A stretch of 64,000 nucleotides of DNA from JADLCX01 sp964630785 (GCA_964630785.1 CAZVZG010000004.1:62001-126000); one strand, 5' to 3'; shown: positions 18,701 through 27,303, numbered from the stretch's first letter. The notes: generated from the letters alone by a model not told the origin. Made by a program: numbers and translations.

Positions 18701-20402
18701 TCTGGAAGAGCACGTCAAGGACGGGGTCCTTGATGCGGTTGTTGGCGAGCTGCTCGAGCAGCTCCTTCTGCTTGCGAGCGGCCTCGTCTGTAGGCTTGAG
18801 CTTGACCAGCGCGTTGGCGTAGACCAGGGCCTGTCGATAATCGGGCTTGTCCTGAGCGATCTTGGCGAGCATCTCGATCGCGCCGACGTTGTCGGGGTCG
18901 AGCTCCAACACGCGTTTGAAGCACGCCTCGGCGGGGCCGGTGTTGCCCTGCTGAGCCTGGAGCGTGCCCTCCAGCGCGACCGAAAGCGGCACGGAGTTGT
19001 GCGTCTGCTGGTTGTACCGCGAGATCAGCGTCGTCGCGCCGCGGAAGTCCCCGTTGATCATGGCCAGCCGGGCGTCGATCGAGAGCACTTCGTCGTTGTT
19101 CTCGCCCACGATCGCGACGAAGTCGTCCCGGAACTTCTTGGCCAGGGCGGCGTCCTCCTGCTTCTTGGACAGGTCTTTCTCACGCAGCCACATGGCGAAC
19201 GCGACGAAGGTCTTCTGCTGCACCGCGCGAGTGCGCAGTCCGAAGAGCGCCGCGCCCTCCAGGCTCACCGGCTTGTCGGGGAGGTTGATCACCCGGTCCA
19301 ACGTGACCAGGGCGGCCTTGAGGTCGTCCAGAGAGCCGGCCTTGAACTGGTTGATCGCTTGGGTGAGCAGGATGTCCGCCCGCGGCGAGCCCGCCGGGCT
19401 GGCGTGGTCGTAGAGCTCGCTCATCTTGCGTGCGGCCTCTTCGGACGGGTACACGGCGCGGGCCATCTGAACGGCGCTGTCGACCAGCCCGGGCTCAAGG
19501 TTCTCGGGTTTCTCCTGCATGAACGCGCCGATGAACTCGTCGACCATCGCCTTGCGGTCTCGCAGGACGTCGGCCGCGGAGAAGGGCACGTCGGCGGGTG
19601 CGTTTCGCGCGGCCCGCCCGACCGTCATGCGGATTTGCTGCAATCGCGCCGCGGCCGCGGGCGGGTGGGCCTTGATGAACTCGGCGAGACGATCGTCGGC
19701 CGCCTTGTCAAGCCCGTTGGCTTCGTCCACCTTGTCGTTCTTGCGGTCCCGCTCGGCCAGGGTGAGGTCGATGGCGCACAGGGCGATGTTCGCCTCCGAG
19801 TCGGCCGGATCGACCTTCAGCGACGCTTCGAGGTCCTTGCGCGCGATATCGAGCTGGTCGGCTTTGAGGTCGGAGTTGTACGGCAGCATCGCCACCAGCG
19901 CCAGCCCGCGGTAGCGCCAGAGCCGGGCTTTCTGGCCTTCGTCGCCCTGGAAGGCGCCGGCGTACTGCGTGACCAGGTCACGGAAGCTCTCGATCGCGCC
20001 GAGGTTCGACCCGCTGCGGAGGACCTCCCAGCGGGCGTCCAACCAACGCCGGTTGGCCTCGAAGTCGGAGCGGTCGGCCTCGGCCAGCGCCTGCAGCGCG
20101 GCCAGGTACTTGCCCTGGAACTCGTCGAAGTACGAGGCACGGTCCTTGGGGGTGTCCTTCTCGATCGCGCTCAGCCACTTGCGGATCCAGGCGCTGTTGC
20201 GCTGATCCTTGAACACCGCCTTGCCGTAGAGCTCCATCGCCTTGGGGTAGTCGGACTCCGCCATGGCCTTGTCGCCCAGCGCGATGTACTCATCACCCGA
20301 CTTGCGCAACGCCTGGTAGCCGACGTACACCGCTCCGAGAAAGACGAGCGTGAGCACGAGGCCCAGCGTGACCACGAACTTGGTGTTGACCTTGGCTGCC
20401 AT
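15765..20402 (-). CDS. Giant TPR-repeat protein of the exosortase/exopolysaccharide locus
   Basis: 1545 aa from an ATG at 20402 with AGGACT upstream. A single N-terminal transmembrane anchor (KFVVTLGLVLTLVFLGAVYVGYQAL, about 7-31) places the rest outside the cytoplasm. The whole remainder is helical and built of tetratricopeptide repeats, with recognisable units such as ALGDKAMAESDYPKAMELYG, ADAYDKAVKIRPTDPRV, ADTLYGKAVAADPKNFMVY, AERLAPDNPSPLVRLATMF and AEGLFRKALNMAKSD. It resembles the PrsT-type TPR protein of PEP-CTERM systems (usually about 900 aa, a lipoprotein) in position and repeat type, but is longer and has a membrane anchor without a lipobox. A scaffold for polymer export or assembly is inferred. 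Confidence 0.85.
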   Translation of the reverse strand: MAAKVNTKFVVTLGLVLTLVFLGAVYVGYQALRKSGDEYIALGDKAMAESDYPKAMELYGKAVFKDQRNSAWIRKWLSAIEKDTPKDRASYFDEFQGKYLAALQALAEADRSDFEANRRWLDARWEVLRSGSNLGAIESFRDLVTQYAGAFQGDEGQKARLWRYRGLALVAMLPYNSDLKADQLDIARKDLEASLKVDPADSEANIALCAIDLTLAERDRKNDKVDEANGLDKAADDRLAEFIKAHPPAAAARLQQIRMTVGRAARNAPADVPFSAADVLRDRKAMVDEFIGAFMQEKPENLEPGLVDSAVQMARAVYPSEEAARKMSELYDHASPAGSPRADILLTQAINQFKAGSLDDLKAALVTLDRVINLPDKPVSLEGAALFGLRTRAVQQKTFVAFAMWLREKDLSKKQEDAALAKKFRDDFVAIVGENNDEVLSIDARLAMINGDFRGATTLISRYNQQTHNSVPLSVALEGTLQAQQGNTGPAEACFKRVLELDPDNVGAIEMLAKIAQDKPDYRQALVYANALVKLKPTDEAARKQKELLEQLANNRIKDPVLDVLFQTNNQLLGVDSDPAKAEATLRKALADPAMKSDLRLHEALIMLMARSGKKDQAIAAVDAALATSPSKDIVEKLNTLRAQLSSTEDPQVRRMREIDQSTGLTEVQKHLARYELLSASEKPDEAKAELDKAAALAPTDPLVAEYRFDDAIRRKDTKAIAELVDLAEKNNLDKAGGRLYRARMLALNGQMPEAAQMLRGVLEKDQANFMGWRVLGSVLLTQDNYLAAADAYDKAVKIRPTDPRVIVGRVRSLILANRTAEALAEARKYENAAAGDSTFREMYIQLEFDAPGGNPDRALELRRSRMASDPGDKNNISRLATMLTDKGLWDEAKAAIDRLRNDPDRAFEVAGLDARWFGKQGKFDDAAKVLDTALAALPADKRNEGPYLACSQLFMSLGRTDLAVAFLEKGRPVQKKETMVIDRQLGDVLFAAQKVPEALAAYKRVLDAGSPDKGDAVAKRMLEGYVNLKDWAKFDALLAAMGERAQTDSTLLLLAAEAANRQGDPARADTLYGKAVAADPKNFMVYVQRGDFLLNDPKRLRDAQADYEQAERLAPDNPSPLVRLATMFANQGNFKDASQKMDRALAIDPANDSNRLLAIQIRVEAQQPAEVADLIDKGIELNPTGLGWYVKGGEVMMGKINRPDDAARYYASAWKLQKDAVTAAESQPEAVRKQQVRNLLRIAIPYVTALLSHDPPVLDQALAVINDRILEKADEMPRRMLRAMVLVRAKKATDAEREIGRALAILDQDDPDQVALFAEGMQSAYLDRAERIAVMQRLEQAVPFKSWLKAHALMDRLQDTSAAPSAATDLEALADASDKPQFKASIYKMLASYHYQVANYAASVEQYRKELAIAPNDAGSLNNCAYMLATRLNKPNEALPMAEKAAELLPDSGTVLDTLGSVHLELKDFAKAEGLFRKALNMAKSDTERVPLNIHLARAIFLQGNKADAQKLRDDVRVMLNGKPQLEQQFGPDLKELTQQIDSQ

Positions 20403-20486
20403 CGGGAGTCCTTTGCGGTTCAGGCGGGGGCGGGGCGGGGAGAAATGATCGCGGAAAACCGGGAACAATCAGTGTCAAAGTCCGAA

Positions 20487-21365
20487 CTACGGGGTGGGCG
20501 CTTTCGCCGCGCCGCGGAGCGGGTTGTCGGGCGGGTAGTCGCCCCTGAGCACCTCGACCCAGTCGGGCACACACAACGCGATGTCGGGGAGCAACTCTCC
20601 GAGCAGGCTTGAGACGGCCCGGCCGTACTCCGCGCTGCTGTCCACCGAGTCGGTGGAGAACTGCACTTTCAGGTAGTACGCGTAGCTGTCGGTCAGCCGG
20701 AACGCCAGCAGGCGGACGGTCTCCGCGTCCGAGCAATGGCCGCCGTTGGCGATGAAGAAATAACCGGCGTAAAGCTTTCGACCCTGCTTGGGGTCGGTGT
20801 AGGGGTTCACGCGGATCTTGATCTCGTCGGCGTCGCGCGGCAGGCGGACGCGCGAGCCCGGCTTGCGGGAATCCGGACCCAGCCTGGCCGAGTAGATGCG
20901 CCCCTTCTCCTCCGGCACGTTCTCCAACCGCCACACGTCGGTCTCGCGATCGAGCGTGAGCGGGACGATCTCGGTTTCACCGGCGATCGACCAGCCCCCG
21001 CCGACCAGGCAGCGGTCGGGCACATGCGGCACGGTGTCGACCATGCCCGTGTAGTACGCCATGTGGAGCTGGATCACTCGCGGCGGCCGGCCCTCGGGCG
21101 GGTCCTTCTCAATGTACGCTCGGGTGAGGTAGTTCTGCGTCCCGAGTTCCTGCACCACCTCGGCGGGCATGAGTTCGTCCACGCCGACCTGCTTCCACGA
21201 GCGGGTCTCGACCGGCACCGACGAGACCTTGAACTCGGCCTCGATGGGCAGTTTCTGAAGGTAGAACTTGAGGTGCCTGGCCGCGACGCTGAACCCCGCG
21301 GCTGCGCCGAGCATGAGCACCGCCGCGAGAGCGAACGCGACCGATCTGGACGTCCGCTGATTCAT
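20487..21365 (-). CDS. EpsI-like exosortase-associated protein
   Basis: 292 aa from an ATG at 21365, which overlaps the exosortase stop codon by four bases (ATGA); this coupling decides the start. A signal anchor (SVAFALAAVLMLGAAAGFSVAA, residues 7-29) is followed by a soluble domain with the pattern HVPDRCLVGGGWSI typical of the EpsI/DUF3485 family that accompanies exosortases. Later motifs include YAGYFFIANGGHCSDAET and AYYLKVQFSTDS. The gene sits directly downstream of the exosortase, as in other exosortase loci. The biochemical role of EpsI-type proteins is not settled; they are thought to act with the exosortase or in polymer assembly. It ends before the TPR gene with an 84-base gap. Confidence 0.8.
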   Translation of the reverse strand: MNQRTSRSVAFALAAVLMLGAAAGFSVAARHLKFYLQKLPIEAEFKVSSVPVETRSWKQVGVDELMPAEVVQELGTQNYLTRAYIEKDPPEGRPPRVIQLHMAYYTGMVDTVPHVPDRCLVGGGWSIAGETEIVPLTLDRETDVWRLENVPEEKGRIYSARLGPDSRKPGSRVRLPRDADEIKIRVNPYTDPKQGRKLYAGYFFIANGGHCSDAETVRLLAFRLTDSYAYYLKVQFSTDSVDSSAEYGRAVSSLLGELLPDIALCVPDWVEVLRGDYPPDNPLRGAAKAPTP

Positions 21366-22444
21366 GTGCCGGCCCCCGCTGGCCGGGCGGACTTCGAGGG
21401 GCTCTTGCTTCCCGCGCCCGGACCCGCCTCCCGATCGGCGGACTCCGGCACCGCCTTGTTGAGAGCGACAAGGATCCCCATGTAGAGGAAGAAACCCGGG
21501 ATAAGAAGCAGCGTCCCGATGAACGTGTGCGCCTCGCCGGCGGACAGGTTCTGGTTGTAGAGCGACGCGACGCCGAGCACCATGATCCGGACGACGTTGA
21601 GCAGCACCGCCAACGGTCCGGCCAGGCCGATGAGCACGACGCGCTTCCACCACATCTTCGTCGCGGCCAGCGCGACCGCGGCCCCCAGCGCGGTGAAGGC
21701 GATGAGCATGCGCATCCCGCTGCACGCCTCGGCGACGTTGAGCGGGTAGCTCTTGAGCGTCGTGGAGTCGAAAACCGTGAGCTGGTTGCCCGCGATGTCG
21801 GTCTTGATCCCGATGGTGTTGAGCCCGACCCACCCGCCCTGGGCCGCGATGTGCTGCAGCGGCCACGTGGCGAGGTTCATGACCTTCTCGGGGAGGGTGA
21901 TCGCGAAGATCAGGTAGGCGATCGGAAAAAAGACGTAGGTCATCCATCCCGGACCGAGCAGAAGCAGGCAGAGCCCGAAGATCGTCAGCGTCATCGACAG
22001 GCCCTGGCCGAGGTGGTTGGGCACGCCCACGGCGAAGAACAGGTACGACCAGATGCCCATCACGATCGGGATGAGCCCGGGCCAGAACGTGCAGGTGGGC
22101 AGCCGATCAAGCCTGGCGCGGTGCTGCCACAACAGCCAGGCGCTGATGACGGGCACCGCGTATGCGTGCGACCAGTCGCCGCTGGTGTGCGAGTAGTGAT
22201 TCTGCGTCACCAGCCACGTCCAGAAGAGCCAGACGCCCGCGCCGGTGAGCAGGGCGATGCGGACCAGCGTGGACGGGGCGAGCAGTCTGGAGAGCAAGAG
22301 CCGGCCCGCGGGCGCCGGCGGGACGGGGGAGAAAGGGGGGGACGCTTTCGGGCCCGCGCCCCTCGCGCCACCCGCGCCGTCCCCGACTCGCGTCGGTGCC
22401 GACGCGACCGGGGAGCTCACGGCTTGGGCGGGAACGGTGCTCAC
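21362..22444 (-). CDS. Exosortase (membrane-embedded cysteine transpeptidase)
   Basis: 360 aa from a GTG at 22444. A Pro/Gly-rich cytoplasmic start of about 50 residues precedes about eight hydrophobic helices. The catalytic set of the exosortase/archaeosortase family is intact: Cys241 in AEACSGMR, Arg286 in LLNVVRIMVLG and His306 in GEAHTFIG. The early motif GDWSHAYAVP and LGPGWMTYVFFPIAYLIFAITLP also match. Known role: recognition of C-terminal PEP-CTERM-like tails, cleavage, and presumed transfer of the exported protein to a cell-surface acceptor. It overlaps the EpsI-like gene by four bases. A likely substrate with a PAPAS-type tail is encoded at 43950-44636. Confidence 0.9.
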   Translation of the reverse strand: MSTVPAQAVSSPVASAPTRVGDGAGGARGAGPKASPPFSPVPPAPAGRLLLSRLLAPSTLVRIALLTGAGVWLFWTWLVTQNHYSHTSGDWSHAYAVPVISAWLLWQHRARLDRLPTCTFWPGLIPIVMGIWSYLFFAVGVPNHLGQGLSMTLTIFGLCLLLLGPGWMTYVFFPIAYLIFAITLPEKVMNLATWPLQHIAAQGGWVGLNTIGIKTDIAGNQLTVFDSTTLKSYPLNVAEACSGMRMLIAFTALGAAVALAATKMWWKRVVLIGLAGPLAVLLNVVRIMVLGVASLYNQNLSAGEAHTFIGTLLLIPGFFLYMGILVALNKAVPESADREAGPGAGSKSPSKSARPAGAGT

Positions 22445-22745
22445 TTGGGCTGGAACCTGACGGGGGCCCGGCGTCCGGGCTTTGGAAGGGAATCGGCGAT
22501 TTCACGCCGCGAATGGAGGGCAAATCGACCCGCGAGCGTTACCCGGCCGGCGGATTCGCCTAGTACGCCCGCACCCGAACAGGGTTCGCCCTCGGCGGAC
22601 CCGCGCGAGCCGCGGAACACACAGCACTCCCCGCTGATTCCTTCCAGAAGGGGGGGGGAAGGTTAGGTCGGGCGCATGGCGATACTCCACCGTCCGCGAG
22701 CAAACGGAAAGGCGCGGGGCCGTGCGATCGTCGAGCGGGGGGGGG
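22445..22745. other. Gap between the Wza-like gene and the exosortase
   Basis: About 300 bases with no gene recognised. Two G-runs stand out, at about 22651-22659 and at about 22735-22745, the latter ending right at the Wza-like stop codon. A promoter for the exosortase group could lie here, but no convincing -35/-10 pair is seen. Confidence 0.4.
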
Positions 22746-24272
22746 CTACTGGCGGTTCTGGATGTCCGGATCGGGTCCGTACACGTAACTCGCGAAGTTG
22801 CGGTCGAGGATAAACCCGAATCCGTACGAGAACCGGAACCCGTTGCGGACGACCGCCAGCGGCAGGGCCCAGAAGTTCGTGCCCACGTTGATGCGGTCGT
22901 CGGGCTTGAGGTAGATGTCGGGCTGGGTCTGCTCGGCGATGGCCCGGACGTCCAGGCGGATTGTCGCCTGCCGGCCCGGTCCGACCACTCGGGTGAGGTC
23001 CGTGCGCTCGGGGATGGCGATCGCCGCGAGCCCGCCCGCGGAGTCGAGCGCTCGCAGCAGGGTGAGCTTGGTGTCGCCGCTGAGGGAGTACGGGCCCGGA
23101 CGCGAGACCTGCCCGGTCATGTACACCACACCGATCGTGGGCGGGGGCACCCGGAGCACGTCGCCGGGACGGATGACGATGTTGACGCTGGCGTCGCCCG
23201 CGAGCAGTCGCTTGACGGGCACCTCGATGATCCGCTGCGTGACCACCGGTTCATGGCTCGTGCCCGATCCACCCGCGGGCGCGGCCGCACCCGGCGAGTT
23301 CCGAACCCACCGGCCGTTCTCGTACCGCCACTGGCCCGAGGGAACATTGAGGCCTGGGGCCGACGGGCTGGCGGAACTGTCCGGCAGATCGATCGGTGGC
23401 GGGGCGGCGGGCTTGTCGGTGCGCGTTTCGGGTTGGGAATCGGGCTGGCCGGGATCGGACAACATCCCGGGACTGGGCTTCTTCTCGCCGGGCTGAGAGG
23501 GCGGGGGATTGCCGAGCTTGTCGATCAGGTCCAGAAGATTGGCGGGCTTGGCCGGCTGCTCGGTCTGGGGCTCACCCGAGGGCGTGGGCGGGGCGCCCGC
23601 GCCCTCCCCGGCGGCGGCCCCGCTGAGCGCCACCTGGCGGATCACGTAGACTTTGTCGATCGTCTCGTTGAACCCGCCCGCGGCGCTCAGGGCGTCAAGC
23701 AGGCGGTAATCCGGCTTGGGAATGAAGTATTCCTGCTGCGTCTGAACCGCCCCCAGCACGCTGAACGTCTGGTTCCGCTGCGAGAGGATATTGATGGAAA
23801 CGACGGCGTTGAGGTCGGCGCGGATCCCGGCGTTGCGGATCTCCTCGCGGACGGCCTGCGCGAGCTCGGTGTTGGTCAGGCGACCCGCCCGGATCGGGGA
23901 GAGCTTGGGCAGATAGATGTAGCCTCGAGAATCGATCGTCTGCTGGAACTTCTCTTCCGCCCCCGGCTGAACAAAGTCGCGGATGGCGACCTCGATCGTG
24001 TCGCCGGGGCCAAAGCGGTACTGCTCGATCTCGGGGATGAGGTCCTGCGGCTGGATCGCCTCTGCTTGGATGGTGTCCGTCGGCTCTTCCTCGATCGCGC
24101 TCAGACGGTCGAGGATCGGCATGACCGTGGGGGTCATCTCCCACCGGCCGGTCACGCTGGGATCGACGAAGGAGTCGGTCTCGCAGGCCGCGAGCCCGAC
24201 GAGCATGGCCAGAAGGGCCGCGCCGCTCCCGATGATGGTCCGAACCCGCCGACGTGGTCTTCCGCTGGTCAT
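22746..24272 (-). CDS. Wza-like polysaccharide export lipoprotein
   Basis: 508 aa. The signal peptide has a lipobox (AMLVGLAAC, Cys near residue 30). The poly_export domain begins with YRFGPGDTIEVAIRDFVQPG and DSRGYIYLPKLSPI, followed by an SLBB-like segment (QTFSVLGAVQTQQEYFI...LLDALSAAGG). A Pro/Ser-rich linker (about residues 205-345) separates a second export/SLBB unit: VIRPGDVLRVPPP, VYMTGQVSRPGPYSL, LLRALDSAGG, YLKPDDRINVG. The two-part layout matches outer-membrane exopolysaccharide export lipoproteins with an unusually long linker. It is the first gene of the minus-strand locus, and its partner is the Wzc-like protein at 13420. The outer-membrane channel role is inferred from the family. 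Confidence 0.88.
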   Translation of the reverse strand: MTSGRPRRRVRTIIGSGAALLAMLVGLAACETDSFVDPSVTGRWEMTPTVMPILDRLSAIEEEPTDTIQAEAIQPQDLIPEIEQYRFGPGDTIEVAIRDFVQPGAEEKFQQTIDSRGYIYLPKLSPIRAGRLTNTELAQAVREEIRNAGIRADLNAVVSINILSQRNQTFSVLGAVQTQQEYFIPKPDYRLLDALSAAGGFNETIDKVYVIRQVALSGAAAGEGAGAPPTPSGEPQTEQPAKPANLLDLIDKLGNPPPSQPGEKKPSPGMLSDPGQPDSQPETRTDKPAAPPPIDLPDSSASPSAPGLNVPSGQWRYENGRWVRNSPGAAAPAGGSGTSHEPVVTQRIIEVPVKRLLAGDASVNIVIRPGDVLRVPPPTIGVVYMTGQVSRPGPYSLSGDTKLTLLRALDSAGGLAAIAIPERTDLTRVVGPGRQATIRLDVRAIAEQTQPDIYLKPDDRINVGTNFWALPLAVVRNGFRFSYGFGFILDRNFASYVYGPDPDIQNRQ

Positions 24273-24621
24273 CCTTGGCCTCTGGCTCGGTCGTGCTCGT
24301 CCTGTCCTGTCGTATTGCCCCGCGCGCCCGGCCGCGAGAGCACGTCCTATGCGCCTCGGGACGGCAAGGGTCGGTCAGGATAGCAGTTTCCGTGTAGTTA
24401 TGGGAACTCCGGGTCCGACGCTCGACCATCATCGGCCGAACGTCGCGGCTATCGGAACAAAGCATCGACCGCACGGCGCAAGCACGTGAGCGGGCGTTGG
24501 GTTGTGAACCGATATCGTCCACCAGCCCATTCATGCCTGCACACTCGGGCCCGCGGGCGACCCCGCGGCGCAGGAACTGCGTGCAACGGGTCACCCTACA
24601 CTTGCATCCGCAGACTACGGA
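24273..24621. other. Divergent region between the export gene and lipA
   Basis: 349 bases that must contain the promoter of the exopolysaccharide locus on the minus strand and that of lipA on the plus strand. No repeat, RNA gene or confident promoter hexamers are recognised. Confidence 0.4.
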
Positions 24622-25746
24622 ATGCCCATGACGCCCCCATCTCCCCAACCGACCGGCGCGGCCAGGTCGCTCGCCCGTCACCCCCGCCCCCTCGGCGGCG
24701 ACCCCCTGAAATCCGTCGATCGCCCGATCGTCAGTCTCTCGGGCATGGTGTTGAACAACCAGAGCGCGCCCAGCCACCAACTGACCACGAAAAAAAAGCC
24801 GGATTGGCTGCGGGCGAAGGTGCCCGGCGGGCCCGGCTACACCCGGTTGAAGGGGATCATCGACGAGCACCGGCTGTTCACGGTGTGCGAAGAGGCTGGA
24901 TGCCCCAATATGGGGGAGTGCTGGGCCCGTGGCGTGGCGACGATCATGATCCTGGGCGACACCTGCACCCGGGCGTGCGGGTTCTGCAACGTCAAGACAG
25001 GCCGGCCGCCGGTGCTGGACCTGGACGAGCCTCGCAGGGTCGCCGATTCCCTGCGCCTGATGGGCTTGAAGCACGTGGTGATCACGAGCGTGAACCGGGA
25101 CGAACTGCCCGACGGCGGGGCCGCGATATGGGCCGAGACGATCACGCGTTCGCGGGAGGCCTGCCCGGGAATGTCGATCGAGGTGCTGATCCCGGACTTT
25201 GAAGGGAACTGGGACGCCCTGCAACGCGTCATCGACGCCCGCCCGCACATCATCAGCCACAACCTCGAGACGGTGCGCCGGATGTACCCGGCGGTGCGTC
25301 CAAGCGCGAAGTTCGCCCGATCGTTGGAACTGCTCCGCCGGGTGAAGGCCGCGGGTCGGGTGGCCAAGACCGGCATCATGGTCGGCATCGGCGAGCGGGA
25401 CGAAGAAGTCGTCGCACTCATGGAGGACGTGCAGCAGACCACGCGGGCAACGCTCGCGGACGGCACACACGACGCGTGCGACATCCTGACCATCGGCCAG
25501 TACCTTCAGCCCACCCGCAACCACCTGCCGATCGACCGCTGGGTGACGCCCGCGCAGTTCGACACCTACCGCGTGGCCGGGCTCGAACGCGGGTTCAAGG
25601 TGGTCGAGTCCGGACCGCTGGTCCGGTCGAGTTACCACGCCGATCACCAAGCCGACGCGCTTTCGGACATCACCGGCGAGCGCGCCGGGGGATCGGGCGA
25701 CGTCATGGCCGCCCTTATCAAGAGGGGAGGGGCGTCGGGGACCTGA
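24622..25746 (+). CDS. lipA: Lipoyl synthase
   Basis: 374 aa. Radical SAM enzyme that inserts two sulfurs into octanoyl groups on lipoyl carrier domains. The auxiliary cluster motif CEEAGCPNMGEC (C-x4-C-x5-C) precedes the radical SAM motif CTRACGFC (C-x3-C-x2-C). Other signatures are DLDEPRRVADSLR, HVVITSVNRDELPDGG, LIPDFEGNWDAL, ISHNLETVRRMYPAVRP, KTGIMVGIGERDEEV, LTIGQYLQPTRNHLP and the C-terminal SGPLVRSSYHAD, whose Ser ligates the auxiliary cluster. The first 40 residues are variable; ATGs at 24622 and 24628 are possible and neither has a strong ribosome site. No lipB is adjacent. Confidence 0.96.
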   Translation: MPMTPPSPQPTGAARSLARHPRPLGGDPLKSVDRPIVSLSGMVLNNQSAPSHQLTTKKKPDWLRAKVPGGPGYTRLKGIIDEHRLFTVCEEAGCPNMGECWARGVATIMILGDTCTRACGFCNVKTGRPPVLDLDEPRRVADSLRLMGLKHVVITSVNRDELPDGGAAIWAETITRSREACPGMSIEVLIPDFEGNWDALQRVIDARPHIISHNLETVRRMYPAVRPSAKFARSLELLRRVKAAGRVAKTGIMVGIGERDEEVVALMEDVQQTTRATLADGTHDACDILTIGQYLQPTRNHLPIDRWVTPAQFDTYRVAGLERGFKVVESGPLVRSSYHADHQADALSDITGERAGGSGDVMAALIKRGGASGT

Positions 25747-25910
25747 AAGGGCCCAAACCCCCGGGTCCGGTTGCCCCGCGTCGGGACCGGGCCAGTGGGC
25801 GGGGCGTCACGGAGAGTCTTTGAACCCGGACCCGGGCCGGGCCGATCAGCGACTTGTTATTCCGCGCCCGCCGCGAGAGCCGGGTGTCCGGCGGACTCAG
25901 GAGCCCGACC

Positions 25911-26594
25911 ATGATGCGGCGATTCAACGTGATGGCGGCCTTGCTGATCGGCTCCCTGGCGGTGGTGCTGGGCGGTTGCTCGACGCCGTCGATCAACGCG
26001 GTCTATTCGGACGACGAACACGAAGTGACGACCGACGATCGAATCGTCGGGTTCTGGGCGGAGGACGGGAAGGACTCCCAGGTCCGTTACGAGGTCAAGG
26101 GTCGAACCGACGAGAAGGCCAACTGGTACCCGGTGACCGTGCACGGGGCCGGCAACGACACCCCGTCGGGCTTCGAGCTTCGCCTGGCGAAACTGGGCGC
26201 GCACCTGTACGCGGACCTCTACCCCGACCAGAGCGAGCGGAGCCGGATGAACGACCGGCTGGCCCTCGCGGCGTTGCCGATGCACGTGGTGTATCCGGTC
26301 GCGATCAAGGACGACCGCGTGACCATGCGCCCGCTGGACATGGACAAGGTCAAGGCGCTCATCCGGGCCACGCCGCAGATGACCCCGCACGCAGTGCGGG
26401 GGGACACGATCATCTTAACAGGGGATACGCGACAGGTGCAGGAGTTCTTCCGCAAGGTGGTCGAAACCGATGATCTGTTCCGCTCGCCGTTGGACCTGGT
26501 GCGATCGACGGCTCCGGAGGCAACCGGCAGCGGGATCATCAAGGTTCCGGACAACACTCGGCCGGGCCGGCCGGGGTATCGCGGGCGACGGTGA
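25911..26594 (+). CDS. Putative lipoprotein, function unknown
   Basis: 227 aa. The ATG at 25911 has CAGGAG eight bases upstream and opens a lipoprotein signal (MMRRFNVMAALLIGSLAVVLGGC, lipobox LGGC with Cys at 23). The mature part is soluble, with a strand-rich region containing RIVGFWAEDGKDSQVRYEVK, GFELRLAKLGAHLYADLYP and LPMHVVYPVAIKDDRVTMRP, and then TIILTGDTRQVQEFFRKVVE. It looks like a small beta-rich domain with alternating hydrophobic strands. The family is not recognised by name, although the layout is common in planctomycete lipoproteins. It precedes the HD-GYP gene by 48 bases in the same direction. Confidence 0.7.
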   Translation: MMRRFNVMAALLIGSLAVVLGGCSTPSINAVYSDDEHEVTTDDRIVGFWAEDGKDSQVRYEVKGRTDEKANWYPVTVHGAGNDTPSGFELRLAKLGAHLYADLYPDQSERSRMNDRLALAALPMHVVYPVAIKDDRVTMRPLDMDKVKALIRATPQMTPHAVRGDTIILTGDTRQVQEFFRKVVETDDLFRSPLDLVRSTAPEATGSGIIKVPDNTRPGRPGYRGRR

Positions 26595-26642
26595 GCGATG
26601 AGAATGAGTGGGTTTTTATCCGCAGCGCGGCGATAATGCGTT

Positions 26643-27290
26643 GTGGCGCCAGATATCATCGAAGCACTCGTCAAGACCATCGAGCTCAAAGACATGAGCA
26701 CGGCCTCCCACACGTGGCGGGTGGTGCTCTACACCCGCGCGCTGGCGGAGCGGTTCGGGGTGCAGGGCCCGCGGCTGGACATGATGACGACCGGGGCGGC
26801 GCTGCACGACATCGGCAAGCTGGACATCCCCGACGAGGTGCTGCGCAAGCCCGGCCGCCTGGACGAGGCGGAGTTTGAGATCATCAAGCAGCACCCGCGC
26901 CTGGGGCACGAGCGGCTTGTGCGCATGGGGGTGACAGACCCCACGATCCTCAACCTTGTGCGCTCGCATCACGAGCGAGTGGACGGGCTGGGGTATCCGG
27001 ACGGACTCAAGGGAGAACAGGTTCCGGAGCCGGCGCGGTTCTTCTCGGTGATCGACGCTTTCGATGCGATGACAAGCCTGCGGCCTTACCGATCGGACGT
27101 GGGTCCGGAGGCCGCCGAGCGGGCGATCGACAAACTCCGAGCGGGGATCGGCACGCGGTTCTTCGGCGATTGCGTGGAGGCGTTCATCGATCTGTACCGG
27201 CGGGGTGAACTGCGATGGATTCTCGACTACTTCAACGATCGGGTGGACGCGCCGTCATACTCGCCGGTGAGCGCACCACTCAACCGTTGA
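26643..27290 (+). CDS. HD-GYP domain phosphodiesterase
   Basis: 215 aa from a GTG at 26643; there is no clear ribosome site. It is a stand-alone HD-GYP domain without a sensor or receiver module. Metal and catalytic motifs: HTWRV, HDIGKLDIPDEVL (His55-Asp56), QHPRLGHERL, HHERVDGLGYP (109-119, the HHE and GYP signature) and IDAFDAMTSLRPYR. Known role: hydrolysis of cyclic di-GMP to GMP in many members. All core residues seem present, so an active enzyme is likely, and a link to surface polysaccharide control is plausible but inferred. It follows a lipoprotein gene and precedes dps by 13 bases. Confidence 0.88.
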   Translation: MAPDIIEALVKTIELKDMSTASHTWRVVLYTRALAERFGVQGPRLDMMTTGAALHDIGKLDIPDEVLRKPGRLDEAEFEIIKQHPRLGHERLVRMGVTDPTILNLVRSHHERVDGLGYPDGLKGEQVPEPARFFSVIDAFDAMTSLRPYRSDVGPEAAERAIDKLRAGIGTRFFGDCVEAFIDLYRRGELRWILDYFNDRVDAPSYSPVSAPLNR

Positions 27291-27303
27291 AAGGAGCAAC
27301 GAC

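Noticed and set aside
24622..24745. Later start for lipoyl synthase at an internal ATG (24745)
   Set aside because: Neither start has a clear ribosome site; the longer form was kept, with the uncertainty noted.
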